This document shows, one piece after another, positions 19,470 through 55,879 of a DNA stretch of 60,000 nt; positions within the stretch are counted from its first letter, which is position 1, and every line of letters starts with the position of its first letter. A program made the translations under genes and the position numbers. Under the pieces are notes generated by a model. That model had not been told where the DNA came from. It saw only the letters and a list, made by a program, of their open reading frames with translations, and made no database searches. This stretch comes from Liolophura sinensis (lineage: Eukaryota > Mollusca > Polyplacophora > Chitonida > Chitonidae), in contig NC_088301.1 in NCBI RefSeq assembly GCF_032854445.1, positions 25,034,402 through 25,094,401 on the forward strand, in the 5' to 3' direction.

Positions 19470-20750
19470 ATGTGTGTAGTTTAACCCTCACACTACCTTT
19501 GACACCCATATGTAGCACATGACGATGATACCAGATGCTAAGATGAACGCCAACTTGTGACCTGGTGCATTTCATCTGTGAATGAACGTTCGCTGTTACT
19601 TTTATGAATACGAACATTTTCACTTTGGCCATTTAGTAACTTGGCTGATAATGACGGCCCAATAAATTAATTATACTTTGAACTAAAGCAGATTTATCAT
19701 ACATATTAGAATTCAGATGTATTCGTTTTTTTTTTTTGTTCCGCAATCTAGATATCCACGTATCACGTCATGTACCTAGGTAACGATACATCAGCAAACA
19801 ATTAATGGCTGCACAATGAATATACCAAGTCAATGCGAAGGCCGTATAATTTAGACCCGCGCGTGGAGTGTCCAAGGGTTCTAGCGACGGTACAAAGAGC
19901 ATGCAAAACAATCTACATGCTATCGGTGTTTTCACAGGTAAACAAAAAAACTATCATTGTAAATGCAGCTGTTCGTCCAATGCAATTTAAATATACTTAC
20001 CAGGTCCGTATATCATACGAGCACAGAGACGGTGCATGAACTCTGATGACGGCTCTTACCTGTGAGTGGGTTGGACAATTTTTTCTCCGTATATTTCGCG
20101 GATCAACCGGTTTTCTTACCTGCGCATAAGGAACGTCGTATAATTATCTCTCAGTTACGCAATAAGGCATTGGCTTTACATATCCGGACAGCACAGTGTA
20201 GCGCCTCTCGGTAGATATACAGGTGGTATAGGCCTACATATTCTCTATAGGCCTACACACCAGTCGATTTTCCGGCATCTTCCGCTGAAAGAAGTCTTGG
20301 TGTCCGTCCACGAAGGAAAGGATTCCACGCAGCACTGTTGTTCGGACGAGTGAAGGCTTCAGGAGTTGTTAGCCTTTCCGTGTGAGCCACAGACAACACC
20401 ATAGAACCCCCAGCATGTATAATAACACTGCCCTGGTCGTGTATCGATCGTGAAATCCCTGATTACCCGGTGTAACGGGATGTAGATCAAAAGTCGCTTC
20501 GTCGACGTCTTTATTGCCGTATATAATACATAGGTTGTTCACAATAAGTATAGATGTACTTAGAGTCAATGACATGGGACAAAGCTGTATGTATAAACAG
20601 CCAGGTACATAGTTCAGCTGTTATCTCGCTGCTCAATGTTTGTTATCGACTCCAGTGTATGCCGGCACACAGAAGAGAGGTAACACCCGAAAGTAGGCAT
20701 GCGTTTCATTTCCATTTCGCGTGACATGGGTTTTATTTCCTAAAAAAAAT
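19470..20750. other. No gene recognised
   Basis: Intergenic. A minus frame at 20369-20575 begins with a hydrophobic stretch but lacks any recognisable domain or homologous exon. Confidence 0.5.
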
Positions 20751-20759
20751 AAGAAAAAA

Positions 20760-20786
20760 CAACAACAACAACAACAACAACAACAA
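20760..20786 (+). repeat. CAA trinucleotide microsatellite
   Basis: About nine CAA units after an A-rich run. Confidence 0.95.
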
Positions 20787-20824
20787 AAACAGTTTGTCAG
20801 TTTTTGGAACGAACGATTGGACAG

Positions 20825-20945
20825 TCCGGTTTATCCATTGACTGATTGATTGATTCATTCATTATTAATCGCCCGAATGAATGATCGTTCCGTCGTCCGA
20901 TAGATCATTCGATCGATCATCCCATCGATTAAACGATTTATTGAT
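20825..20945. repeat. GATT/GATC-type short repeats
   Basis: Successive TGATTGATTGATTCATTCAT and CGATAGATCATTCGATCGAT stretches; a degenerate simple repeat. Confidence 0.6.
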
Positions 20946-21044
20946 ACGTTTGTGGCTTTTTCAACAAAGTACTTCAGCCCTTACAGCTTCTGTTTCCAGA
21001 ACAGAAAAAAATGTTAAAGGACAGGAAATGCCGTCCACCGAAAC

Positions 21045-21292
21045 GCCTAAATCAGAATTTATGTAAACTCAAACAAAAAATGCCCACAAAAAACAACGAC
21101 GCAAAACGTGCCAGATAGATCTCCAGGACCGGTTCCATATGCCGATTTGCCGCGATATAGTGTAACAGCACTCAATGCCAATACAGATTATATGCATAGT
21201 GGGCCATAGTTAAGGTTCACATATACATTGACGCAACCTGAATACATGAAAAAAAAAAAAAAGGCTATCGGAACCAGGCTATCAAAAGCTAC
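21045..21292. repeat. Dispersed repeat, copy 2
   Basis: Second copy of the repeat at 17888-18147 in the same orientation, with small indels and a longer poly-A in the middle. Confidence 0.85.
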
Positions 21293-21358
21293 CAAGCTTT
21301 CCAGGACAGAAAAAATACGTTAAATGAGAGAAAATGCCTCCACTGGATTCTCCTTGCA

Positions 21359-21440
21359 GTCCAATTGTCCTTCGATCGTGTGTTCGAATCCAGCTTCCGC
21401 TAGTTCCACGACAGATTGGCAAGGTGCGATGGCCCGGTGT
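21359..21440 (+). mobile_element. tRNA-like SINE head remnant
   Basis: CGTGTGTTCGAATCCAGCTT contains a B-box-like GTTCGAATCC. A similar GTGTTCGAATCCAGCTGTGG is seen on the minus strand at 24010-24050, suggesting a further, older SINE family. Confidence 0.45.
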
Positions 21441-21699
21441 TCATTAGCCTACAATTTATTTATATTTGTATATTGGATAACTGTGTAACGTCATTTTCAC
21501 TTATGTGGGATGGCGCTCCTTTTATGGATGGGGGAATCTTGGGTACACCTTGGTAAACCTTTGGCAAGTTAGTGACGAATATTCACACTTTGATGTCCTT
21601 CAACGAACGTTAGAATGCGCCAGCACCACATGAACGATGTCGACCGCTGTAGGCCTATGTAGGCCTTGTCAAGACCCCACGAACAGTGAGTACGGGGAA

Positions 21700-21775
21700 A
21701 TCTACAAATTTCCTGTGCTTGGCTGGGATTGAACCCGCACCTTGTGTCCCGCATCCATAAATTGATGCAGCCCCC
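21700..21775 (-). mobile_element. Family-E SINE head remnant
   Basis: The minus strand reads GTGCGGGTTCAATCCCAGCC followed by GGAAATTTGTAGATTTCC, matching the left part of the element at 16963. Confidence 0.5.
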
Positions 21776-21790
21776 TTCGTAATATATTGC

Positions 21791-21941
21791 ACGTGGGAAG
21801 GTCTTGCAGCAACCTGCGGATGGTCGTGGGTTTCCCCCGGGCTTGCCCGGTTTCCTCCCACCATAATGCTGGCCGCCGTCGCATAAGTGAAATATTCTTG
21901 AGTACGGCGTAAAACACCAATCAAATAAATAAATAAATAAT
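21791..21941 (+). mobile_element. Family-A SINE, 5'-truncated
   Basis: Starts ACGTGGGAAGGTCTTGCAGC, has the full centre and the CAAATAAATAAATAAATAA tail. It lies against the family-E remnant. Confidence 0.93.
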
Positions 21942-22629
21942 CGTAATATATTCGTAATTCTTTAGAGCACAGTGAACACCATTTATGGACATTAACAAAA
22001 CAATAATATAAAAAAAAACCTGTATAAATTCGAAAATGACAAACCTCAGAGCAATTTTCACCGCACTGGACTGAAAGTCTGTTGAAGTTCAGCAACGTGT
22101 CGGGTCAAATTTTTGTTCAGTTTAATTTTTAGGTGTGCAGCACATTGGACATGATATGCATCCTGTAGACACCCATCCTTACCTCCTACCCCAACTTCGC
22201 GCCTACATGTTGGCCTACGCCTATTAATTTTTTTATCAAATATGGTCTGTGTAAGAAGAAGTATACTTATCGGTATCTGGTATCTTCTGCTGTATGATCC
22301 TGCTACATCTCATTCATAAAACCCAGAAATGTGCACTATAAGTTGATTACAAAGAAAGACATGCAATTGGATGCGCCAAGATGGTTATGTGTTTAGCCTA
22401 CAAGAGTAGTGTCCCTTGGATCGTATTTTATCTAAGAATAGCAGTTTGACCTAAATACACGTCACTGTGTTATCAGTGTTCGCTGTGCTGAACCCATTCG
22501 GGTTATTGAGCGGTATTTGTAGCAAACGCTCGACCAACAAGCGTCCAAACGTCTACAACAGGACTACACAGAGATGGTAAGCAACAAAATACCCTTAAAT
22601 ATTATTATTTGGGGCACCTTTAGCCACCT

Positions 22630-22711
22630 GGTAGCGTGGCCGAGCGGTCTAAGGCGCTGGTTTAAGGCACCAGTCTCTTCGGAGGCGTGGGTTCGAATCC
22701 CACCGCTGCCA
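22630..22711 (+). tRNA. tRNA-Leu: tRNA-Leu (anticodon AAG)
   Basis: An 82-nt intronless class II tRNA. The acceptor stem GGTAGCG pairs with CGCTGCC with one G-T pair, and the discriminator base is A22711. A box TGGCCGAGCGG is at 22637-22647 and B box GGTTCGAATCC at 22690-22700. The anticodon stem CTGGT/ACCAG encloses loop TTAAGGC, giving AAG at 22664-22666. The long variable arm CTCTTCGGAG is typical of leucine tRNA. A TTTT Pol III terminator follows at 22717-22720. Unlike the SINE heads in the window, all arms pair properly, so this looks functional. Confidence 0.95.
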
Positions 22712-22716
22712 TTAAA

Positions 22717-22720
22717 TTTT
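22717..22720 (+). terminator. RNA polymerase III terminator of tRNA-Leu
   Basis: A run of four T residues six bases after the tRNA 3' end, the usual Pol III stop signal. Confidence 0.7.
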
Positions 22721-23360
22721 CCTCACTGGCTTTGATGAGTAAGTCTATTCTATGCATGGTATTTTGTTTCCTTCTATCGTACACATGCGTTAGCTTTTCA
22801 GATTAGATGATTTGACATCCTAAAACAACCAGATGACTTCTTTCCAATAGTTCATTACACTGTAAGACGGGCGAATTTCACTTTCTATTACAGTTAAATT
22901 TTACAGACATGTTTCCCCATTTTCACAATGTGCAATTCCATTGGTGTGGAAACTTTCCATTTTTTTTTTATTTTTCTACTAGGACATCGTCCTTCCTTTC
23001 AACAAACCTTAAAACGCTTTCCTAAACACATACCCATGATATATGCTGGGGAAAAGGCCATATAATGACCCACTTGCATATTGTGTATATAGAGAGGAAC
23101 ATGCTTTCCAGGTTAATAGCTCAAGGAGTGTCACTATATAGTTTTTCGGAAACACAAAGTGGAACTCATTATGTATTTTTTTTCTGAGCGCATTGTTAGT
23201 GGGATTTTTTTTTAATTGCTAGTAGCGTTAAAACATTTTGCTGTCAAGCCGAACAGGTTTTATGAAGTCTTATTTCATGTAAACTCGGATTTCGTTAGCG
23301 TTTTTTTTATTTTGGTTTAATAAAAGAGTAACTAGAGTGGTTATATATACATATAGGCAA
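22720..23360. other. No gene recognised
   Basis: AT-rich sequence after the tRNA-Leu gene, with long T runs; no further RNA gene seen. Confidence 0.5.

Positions 23361-23363
<3 letters not shown>

Positions 23364-23439
<76 letters not shown>
23364..23439. repeat. AT dinucleotide microsatellite
   Basis: Perfect (TA)n of about 76 bp. Confidence 0.97.
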
Positions 23440-23444
<5 letters not shown>

Positions 23445-23734
23445 TTTCCTCGTAAAAATTGATTTTCTATGTGAAAAATATGACTATGAATGTGAAAAAC
23501 ATTTTTTTTCGGTAAAAAGTTATTTTTCGTGTAAATCGATTAACTGTCTCTAGTGATAAACAGCTTGATAAGCCGTTTAAATCATAGTATAAAGATTGTA
23601 TGTATGTTCCTTTGGCTTTCGGTTCTTTGCTTCAGGTGTACCGTGTTTCAGTTAAATGGCGAGTATACATAGGGGAAGGAAACCCGCGACAGTGTCTGTA
23701 GGATATCTGCAACATGGCCTGAATGAAAGCTATG

Positions 23735-24005
23735 ACAGGTTGTGGATGAAATGTTCGACAGAAATCCGTGACAAGGTATGGAGAAAACCTGTTCCATGGT
23801 CTGGAGGAAAACTAGCTGTTACAAGGTCTGGAGGAAATTTGTGTTAGGTTCTGGAGGGATCCTAGCTGTTACAAGGTCTGGAAGAAGTCTGCGACTGTGT
23901 CTGGAAGATATCTGTGACAGGGTAGGAAGAAAACTTGTGAAAGGGCCTGGAGGAAATCTAGCTGTGACAGGATCTGGAGGAAATATATGAGAGGGCCTAG
24001 AAAAA
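23735..24005. repeat. Tandem repeat of about 30 bp
   Basis: Repeats of CTAGCTGTTACAAGGTCTGG followed by AGGAAA, with variants. The 30-bp period keeps frames open on both strands (10-residue repeats such as SGGNLAVTRS). No domain. Confidence 0.85.
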
Positions 24006-24069
24006 ATGTGGCTAAAACCACAGCTGGATTCGAACACACGACATCGCTTTGGAGACAAATGAATGAATG

Positions 24070-25890
24070 AACTTAACAGTAACAAAATTTCAGTTATATT
24101 AAAAAATTACAAGTCGATCTACTCAACGTTCTGATTCAAAGCGCCACGCTGTTAACGCCATTTGCTTTTGCAATGAATAGCTTAAAAGAAATTTGGTTCA
24201 CCGATCATGTATATTCATAAGAAAGTGTTGAAACGCCTGTGTATGGCACTGTTACACAGCTTCATTCCAACAGAAGCCATTTGTCTGGTTAGTTTCAAGT
24301 CGAATTTGGGTCAGATAAAGGTGAAAGGGCTAAATACGTTGCGAACCTTGATTTAAAAGTATGGGGAAACAATAAGTATGGGGAAACGTAGCTGGGGTAA
24401 ATAAATAAATGTATACACCCTGATGTGGCGAAATTGTACAAGTTATTCACATGTAGGTCTATATATATATATATACATAGGCCTATGATCGCAATTTTGA
24501 TATACCGAGAAAAATTGCTAACTAATGTGTTTCTACGCCTTATTTTTATAATATGCCATATGCTTCTCATGGTTTGTTCAATCCTATTTTATCACGTTGT
24601 TTGCGAAAAGCTGTTGTCGAGCATTAATATCATATGAGAATTTGCTGTAGAGATCTCTTGATAACTTGAACTTGCCCTGGTTTTGTAGACGAACAATGAG
24701 AAATAATCAAAAACTAAACATATGGTGAGGTTTTTTTTAGCCATTGAATGCCACGATCGATATAATGCTTCAGTGATACCATTGTTACGGTATACAGCTA
24801 AGATCTCTTTTCACGGTTGGTCGTCACAATGCCGTGTTTTGTAGCAAATTGTCTCTTTGTCTGAGCGAACTGAAAAGCAAAAGATGACACACACAGAAAA
24901 ACTTGCATATCTGACTACTTAGTGTGTCCATGAGTCACAATGCTCTCTTACTTCGCATCAGGTTTGTTTCATGTGTTATTTTTACCGCCCTTATATACTA
25001 TATGGGGTTGTTGTTTTTGTTTTTTGTTGTTGTTTTTTTTGTTTGTTTGTTTGTTTTGTGTGTGTTTATTTTTGTTATGCAAAATGTGCATGTTTATTAT
25101 TATATCAACTTTCTGATTTGGTCAGTGAATTTTTTTAAAGAACTGTTGAACGAATTTTTGAAATTTGTGCCAATATCAGCGTCCCGCATCATCGGCTCAC
25201 CTAGCAGTTATTTTTAGGATCAGTGACTTTCTTACAATAACAGCTGTCGTGAGCGCGCCCCATTTTGACAGAACACAAGACGTGCGACAGATATATATAT
25301 ATGTACAGGCCTATATATACATGCCCAAATCGCCGTGCCTTGAACATTTGCCTCCAAAGAATGCTCGGCCCGATGTGCATGAAATACCACCTATAAGTCG
25401 TAACCATTCATGGATTCATTCGAAAGAGCGCCTCCATGTCTTGTTATAACATGCATACTAAGGTTATTTCGAACCAGATCAAAGCATCAATCAGTAACGG
25501 ACGTGGGCCGGCTGTTCTACTGACCTCCCTCTTCAGAATCTACAAGCATGGAAAACAAGGCAAATTCTTACCAGGGCTTTAATAGGAGAAAAGTCATTTT
25601 TTTCTGGATTTTATTTGTCGATATATATAGCCTTCTATAATTTTGATTTTAAAACTATGTCTTGGTTCTGTCTATTGCATATACTTGTCATATCAGACAA
25701 CTCAGACCATACCTCAATAAAAGTAGAGCCTATAACCCGCAAGGCATACGACACCTTTTTGATGCATAAAACAATTATCGAAATTAACTTATCCATTTTT
25801 TTGTGGTTCCATAGGTTTTTTTTGTGTGTGTTTTTTTGTGGTATACATTTCCTCGTTCTCACTATTAATAGGGGTTTGTTGTAGCTTGCC
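24070..25890. other. No gene recognised
   Basis: AT-rich, with T/G-rich simple stretches (25010-25070 and 25795-25840) and short AT microsatellites near 24460 and 25293. The frames seen are products of this composition. Confidence 0.5.
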
Positions 25891-25974
25891 AAAAGTGGGT
25901 GCAGAAATTATACTCCTGGCACTTCGATTTCCACTACCCATAAAAATCACCGAGATCGTATAATCGAAAAATGA

Positions 25975-26122
25975 TTGATTTATTTGATGTGTTTGATTTG
26001 TGTTTTACGCTGTACTCAAGAAAAGTTCCCTTTTTACGGCGGAGGCCAACATTATGGTGGGAGGAAGCCGGACAGAACCCGAAGGAAACCCACGATCACC
26101 AGCAGGTTCATTACAGATCTTC
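25975..26122 (-). mobile_element. Family-A SINE fragment (unit 1)
   Basis: TTTATTTGATGTGTTTGATT tail, conserved domain with CCAACATTATGGTGGGAGG; the head is missing. Confidence 0.88.
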
Positions 26123-26205
26123 AAAGTAGGTGCAGAAATTATACTCCTGGCACCCCGATTTCCTCTACCCATAAAAATCACCGAGATCGTATAATCGAAA
26201 AAGGA

Positions 26206-26353
26206 TTGATTTATTTGATGTGTTTGATTGGTGTTTTACACCGTACTTAAGAATATTTCACTTATACGACGGAGGCCAACATTATGGTGGGCGGAAGCCG
26301 GACAGAACCCAAAGGAAACCCACGATCACCAGCAGGTTCATTACAGATCTTCC
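26206..26353 (-). mobile_element. Family-A SINE fragment (unit 2)
   Basis: As unit 1; shares its unusual GATGTGTTTGATT tail and GCCGGACAGAACCC section, so both derive from one insertion. Confidence 0.88.
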
Positions 26354-26355
26354 CA

Positions 26356-28834
26356 TGGAAAAAATATTGAATGTGTCCTTAAACAACATTTAATTAAATT
26401 TGAAGGGTGCTCGCAGATCGTTGGTTCATTGTAAAAAAACTGTCGCTCTTAACTGTCACAACGGTCTACTCGTCTGTTAAGAAACAGACTGAAAACTTCT
26501 CTGTGATGTCCAATATGGCGACTGAAGCACATCCTGTAAGGTGTAAGAAATACTTGCGGTAAACTCACCAGGGTCTCTTATAACATCGGGAAATACATGT
26601 CAGCAGTTATGTCCGCTAAAATAAATAAATAAATAAATCGAAAAAGCGAAGACAATAACATTACACAACAGTTTTCCCTACGATGACGCGTGCAAATTGT
26701 CAAATGAAGCTGTATTGTAAGGTCAAATTTTGTTTACCTGTACCTCGGCTATAACATGATATTTTATCCCGATGAAGCAGTTTTTGGTTAACCACATTGA
26801 CTTCATCCGAGCGCCCTAGGAGCCATCCGATTAAAAATCCTCGCTTTTATAATATATTGTTGCCAGTCATGTACGTAATACTGTTTTCACATGTACATAT
26901 GAATGGTATCAGGCCATGTATATATACAGAGGATCCGAATCCCTTAATACCTCGTACAGATATATTTTTTTCAAACATACAATATCACTTGCTGAGAATA
27001 AATAAAAAAAGTCTAATCAAAAATCAATCAACAATATTGTTAATGGAGTTTTCTCGTCAAAATGGCGATGTGTGTGTCATGCCTCCTACTTCGTGGCTTA
27101 TTTTTTTGGTGTGTTTGTTTGGCCCATGCATGCTAAATAAATATTTCGTAATACCTTGCAAACATTTCTATATCCCTGGTCATTAATTCACCGAGAAATA
27201 TGCAGTAAGACCTCACAATTACGGGATACTGTTTTCATTTTCACTGCCATGTAACTGCACATATATCACGCCTAACTCCAACTAATCCGATATTAATAGA
27301 TGGGGATATTGCCAATGTGGTTTTGAGGGTTCCACGTCGATTCTGCAATTTCCTTATTCATTTGCTTAAGTCGTCTACAAATATCCGTATTTCTTATAGA
27401 TGCAGCAGTTCGTCCCCAAATAGTTAACATATAAGGGTTAAACGATCCCACCAAACTATAGCGCAAACCATGCAGTGACAAAATACGCAGAAAAATACTC
27501 AAATTCACAGCCGCTGCTTGCCTCACCTGAGGACCACCCCAAGAGAGCCTCGATCGTTGTGACAAATGGACCTACCTGTTTCTATACCTGCGCCCCCCGG
27601 CCTTCTCGTCATGGTGAACCGTTCCCATAAACCATTCATCGCGGGGCAGAAATATCCTCGCGAGGACTCAAAGAGAGACGTAGCGGAGAGTGGGCCTGGT
27701 GCACGCATCGGGGTAACGCTAGGATCACGTTCTGTTTTACCTGTCCTTGTCACAGGTAACAACATCACTATCGTTTCTCACCTGGGCTTGCATGATTTTT
27801 AAGGTAAATATTTCAAGCATAACTTACCTTTCAATGTCCTTAACTCGATCCGCGTGCCTGACTTGTCAGGTAGTGCAGCGCCTCGTAACTATACACAAGA
27901 GCTAATCGAGCAATTCTTACTTGGGCAAGTATGAAGCCCAGAGCGGACGGGCAGCTCTGTAATATTACCTGTTTTTGTGGGGCAACATGGTCTTCAAAGC
28001 TGTTTATTCTGATACATGTATAGAGCAAAATAGCGTAAAGAGAGCAAATATTGTGTACGTATTTACCATAGCTAATCAAGGAAGTCTTAGGCAAGTATAT
28101 AGGTAAGTCAAGGGCTGCCTACCTAAAAGCTCTACACACAGTCGGTGTTTAAATGCTTGAGATTAAGAAGTATGATCTAATTTGGTCGATTTTTAAGAAG
28201 CCAAAGAAAAAAATCTGCACTTCCCCAGGCAGCAAGCGTTGGTTGGGTCGGTCGTCTACATGCAGTCATAAAACGACAAACATAGCGGATGACAGAATGT
28301 GTTGTAACAGATCAGGACTACTGTGTGCGGTTTTTGGCAGCCATAGGTACAAATCTTTCTGCTCTACTAAATTTCAAAAGAAAACATATATTTGTTCACA
28401 GGTGTTCTCTCTGCTCATAACCTGTACGTTTGATTCACCGGCAGGCCCACATTCCAACGGCTGTAAAATCATGCTGCTTTATTATGTTTGACCTTATTTC
28501 AAAACCTCCGTCTCTATTTATTTCTATCACCTTCTGTTCCTCCAGACTATGAAGATGTCACTAGAGGGTCCCTAGAGGGCGGTGGATGTATTGTGAGGAG
28601 CTTTGTATAGGTGTGAGGTCACTGGTGAAATACCTGTCTGAAATTATTGCTTGGGCTGTCAGCTCAAAATAACCTATTCCAGCCTTTTTACTGTGCTCAA
28701 CACTTCAGAGTTCTCATTGTTCACCGCCGTCAGCGTTTACCTGGCTCAGTCTTTGGTAGGCCCAGTGTTTACCCGGCTCAGTGTTTCATACCGGGTTAAG
28801 TGTTCTGTTGGGCTTGTGAGAAATTACCTCCAAC
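26356..28834. other. Region upstream of the hillarin-like gene, no gene recognised
   Basis: Mostly AT-rich. A GC-richer island at about 27540-27800 is open on both strands and has a donor-like CAG/GTGAGG on the minus strand near 27530. It could be a regulatory or non-coding exon region, but I see no domain. A hillarin promoter and leader should lie within the last several hundred bases; no TATA box is obvious. Confidence 0.45.
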
Positions 28835-53546
<24,712 letters not shown>

Positions 53547-53575
53547 GTAGGTTGACTTTAGGAACAAATAGTAAC

Positions 53576-53632
53576 CACTGCTCCTCTACCAATAAAACTG
53601 ACCGCCATCGTATAAGTGAGTTAAACAACAAT
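53576..53632 (+). mobile_element. Family-E-like SINE 3' fragment beside hillarin exon 3
   Basis: ACTGCTCCTCTACCAATAAA followed by CTGACCGCCATCGTATAAGT; begins about 30 bp after the exon 3 donor. Confidence 0.65.
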
Positions 53633-53910
53633 TAAAGAACAAGACAGCACCTGGCTAAAACATATTTCAATCGAAAGCAGGATACTCAAGCTTTCTAAAA
53701 AGTATTATACTTTATTATTTTAATGAGATTTCACCGAATAACATGTAGAACTAAAATGACAACACTGTGTTGGTGTGAGTCGAGGCAGCCATCTTGAGAA
53801 TTTTATCCAATCAAACACGTTGATATCAGAATGAGTGGCCTTTACCCATTCACCCCATGAAGTGACGAATGATAACACACAACTCTGCATAAGACATCAT
53901 TTTGACATCG

Positions 53911-54157
53911 GCTCAGTTGGTTAGCGCGCTAGCGCAGCGTAATGACCCAGGAGTCTCTCACCATGCGGTCGCTGTGAGTTCAAGTCCAGCTCATGCTGGC
54001 TTCCTCTCCGGCCGTACGTGGGGAGGTCACAGCAACCTGCGGATGGTCGTGGGTTTCCTCCGGGCTGTGCCCCGTTTCCACCCACCATAATGCTGACCGC
54101 CGTCGTATAAGTGAAATATTCTTGAGTACGGTGTAATACACCAATCAAATAAATAAA
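53911..54157 (+). mobile_element. Family-A SINE, nearly complete with target-site duplication
   Basis: Starts inside the A box (GCTCAGTTGGTTAGCGCGCT) and ends in AAATAAATAAAT. The exact 14-bp TCATTTTGACATCG is at 53897-53910 and 54158-54171. Confidence 0.95.
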
Positions 54158-54174
54158 TCATTTTGACATCGTTT

Positions 54175-55450
54175 ACAACGATTAAGCCGAAGGGCCATTT
54201 CACAAGTGTTGTGGGGTAGATGTGTGTCATTTACGGACCACCACAGACGTAAAATCAGTTGATTTATAATCCTTTCAACGACAGTATCACAAATTATGTC
54301 AGACATTAGCATACCGTCTCGGCCTAATTCGCGTTCATCTCACCAGATACATTTTTGGTCGTTCATTTTAGCCTTTAGTCAGCATTTTCTAACTAATAAA
54401 TATCAGAGTGTGTGCAAAATTCATAAGGGATGCCGAAGGTTTATGACAGTGAGAAGGCGGTATCTCACCGGACAACGCTTAAAATTGATAAATAAGATAA
54501 AATATATTAAATCTGATGATTTTTTTCTCTGAATTTATAACAACTGAAGAATTTAAATTTTGCTTCTTCGTCTTTCTCCCATACAGGGGATGTTTTTCCT
54601 GTTTTCTTTTATAAAATACAGTAAAGTTATTGAAACCGATAATTAGGTCTGCACAATTTTTAGACGCTACCGCTACAAAGTTGAAGCAAAAAAAATCCAG
54701 CGACAGTCTAATGTCCAGATCAGCCTCAGTGGTGCTTAGATTTATTTCCATTTGTTTCAAACTTGAGCATGAATCTAGTTGTAGGCCTACATCAATCCTA
54801 TTGTAATTTTGTAAACATTTAATAGGGGTCATCTGAGCTAGGAATACCCCGGTGCCGCTGTAATTAGGCTATTTAATCAGGGTCGCTGGAGCTCATTGTA
54901 AATGATATAGTAGGCCTACTGTATCAACAGTTCAAGCTGTGGAAGAAACATTTTTCTAGTTTCCATTTTTTCTATGTCCTTGAACGCCGAAGTCCACAAC
55001 TACCGGCCACTGCTTAGACTATTGTACGGAAAATACCTTCGACGTTAGAGAGCTGGAGTAAACGTGACGTCGCCTTGTTCTGGGTAATGGAGACGTGTTA
55101 AAGCTGTGTAAAGACTTAGACTCGCTAAATTTTTACTGGGCTGAAAAAATCTAAAAAAAAAAAAATTAATACCGGTTTAAGATACTTTGAATGGCAATCT
55201 TTCAGTGGACATAAACATTACTCAGGTGCTGTCTGTCACTTTAAGTAAATGAATAATTATGATAATTGTACGTGTAGTGCCTTACTTTGGAGTATTATTT
55301 CTTGTTTAGATGCTTAACATTCGCTGGATAGAGTAATAATATCACAGACACATGCAACTACATGACGCCCCCAAAAAGCTTAACAATGCTTCGGCTACAT
55401 GTATTCTTTTAACTGTCACATTACCAATAAATATCTAATGTGCATCTATT
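54175..55450. other. No exon recognised
   Basis: Presumed intron 3 of the hillarin-like gene. A 117-codon minus frame at 54479-54832 shows no domain or splice support. Confidence 0.5.
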
Positions 55451-55454
55451 TGCT

Positions 55455-55665
55455 TGATTGTTCGATTGGCGGTCAACGATTTGCTTTATCCGTGGCTAAC
55501 GATGTGATTGATTGGTGGCTAACGATGTGATTGATTGGTGGACAACAATTTGACTGATTGATGGACAACGACTTGTTTGATTAGTGGTTAACCATTTACT
55601 TCATTGGTAATTAACGATTCACTTTGTGGTTAACTATTCTGCTTGAATGGTGGTCAACGAGCTTC
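55455..55665. repeat. Degenerate tandem repeat of about 27 bp
   Basis: Seven or so units of GATTGATTGGTGGCTAACGA with variants. Confidence 0.85.
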
Positions 55666-55804
55666 TCCGGACTTTTAACTTAACTTTTTAACTTAGTTTA
55701 ACTTATCTGGCCGACAGCGGTTTATATATAGGTCTGTAGTTAGATGACATCCGGATTGCCCATATTAAACCATCTCCCTTTGTTAAGTAACTAAAAAAAC
55801 CTCC

Positions 55805-55875
55805 GCCATGCAGCTAAACCAGCAAATGGTGGAATCGAACTTTAGACCTCATTAGCCAGAAGTCCATCGCCTGCT
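55805..55875 (-). mobile_element. Possible tRNA-like SINE remnant
   Basis: The minus strand has AAAGTTCGATTCCACCATTT, a B-box-like sequence in a possible tRNA-derived context. No tail or duplication was identified. Confidence 0.3.
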
Positions 55876-55879
55876 AAAA

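Larger units (their letters stand above)
25892..26353 (-). repeat. Tandem duplication (231-bp period) with two SINE fragments
   Basis: Two units each begin GTGCAGAAATTATACTCCTG, carry ATAAAAATCACCGAGATCGT (a family-E-like 3' end) and a reverse family-A fragment (25975-26122 and 26206-26353). Matching points are 231 bp apart (25901/26132 and 25973/26204). Both units end CAGCAGGTTCATTACAGATC. Confidence 0.88.

Noticed and set aside
20369-20575. Short minus-strand frame with a hydrophobic start resembling a secretion signal
   Set aside because: No homology recognised and no partner exon. A hydrophobic start is common by chance in T-rich sequence.
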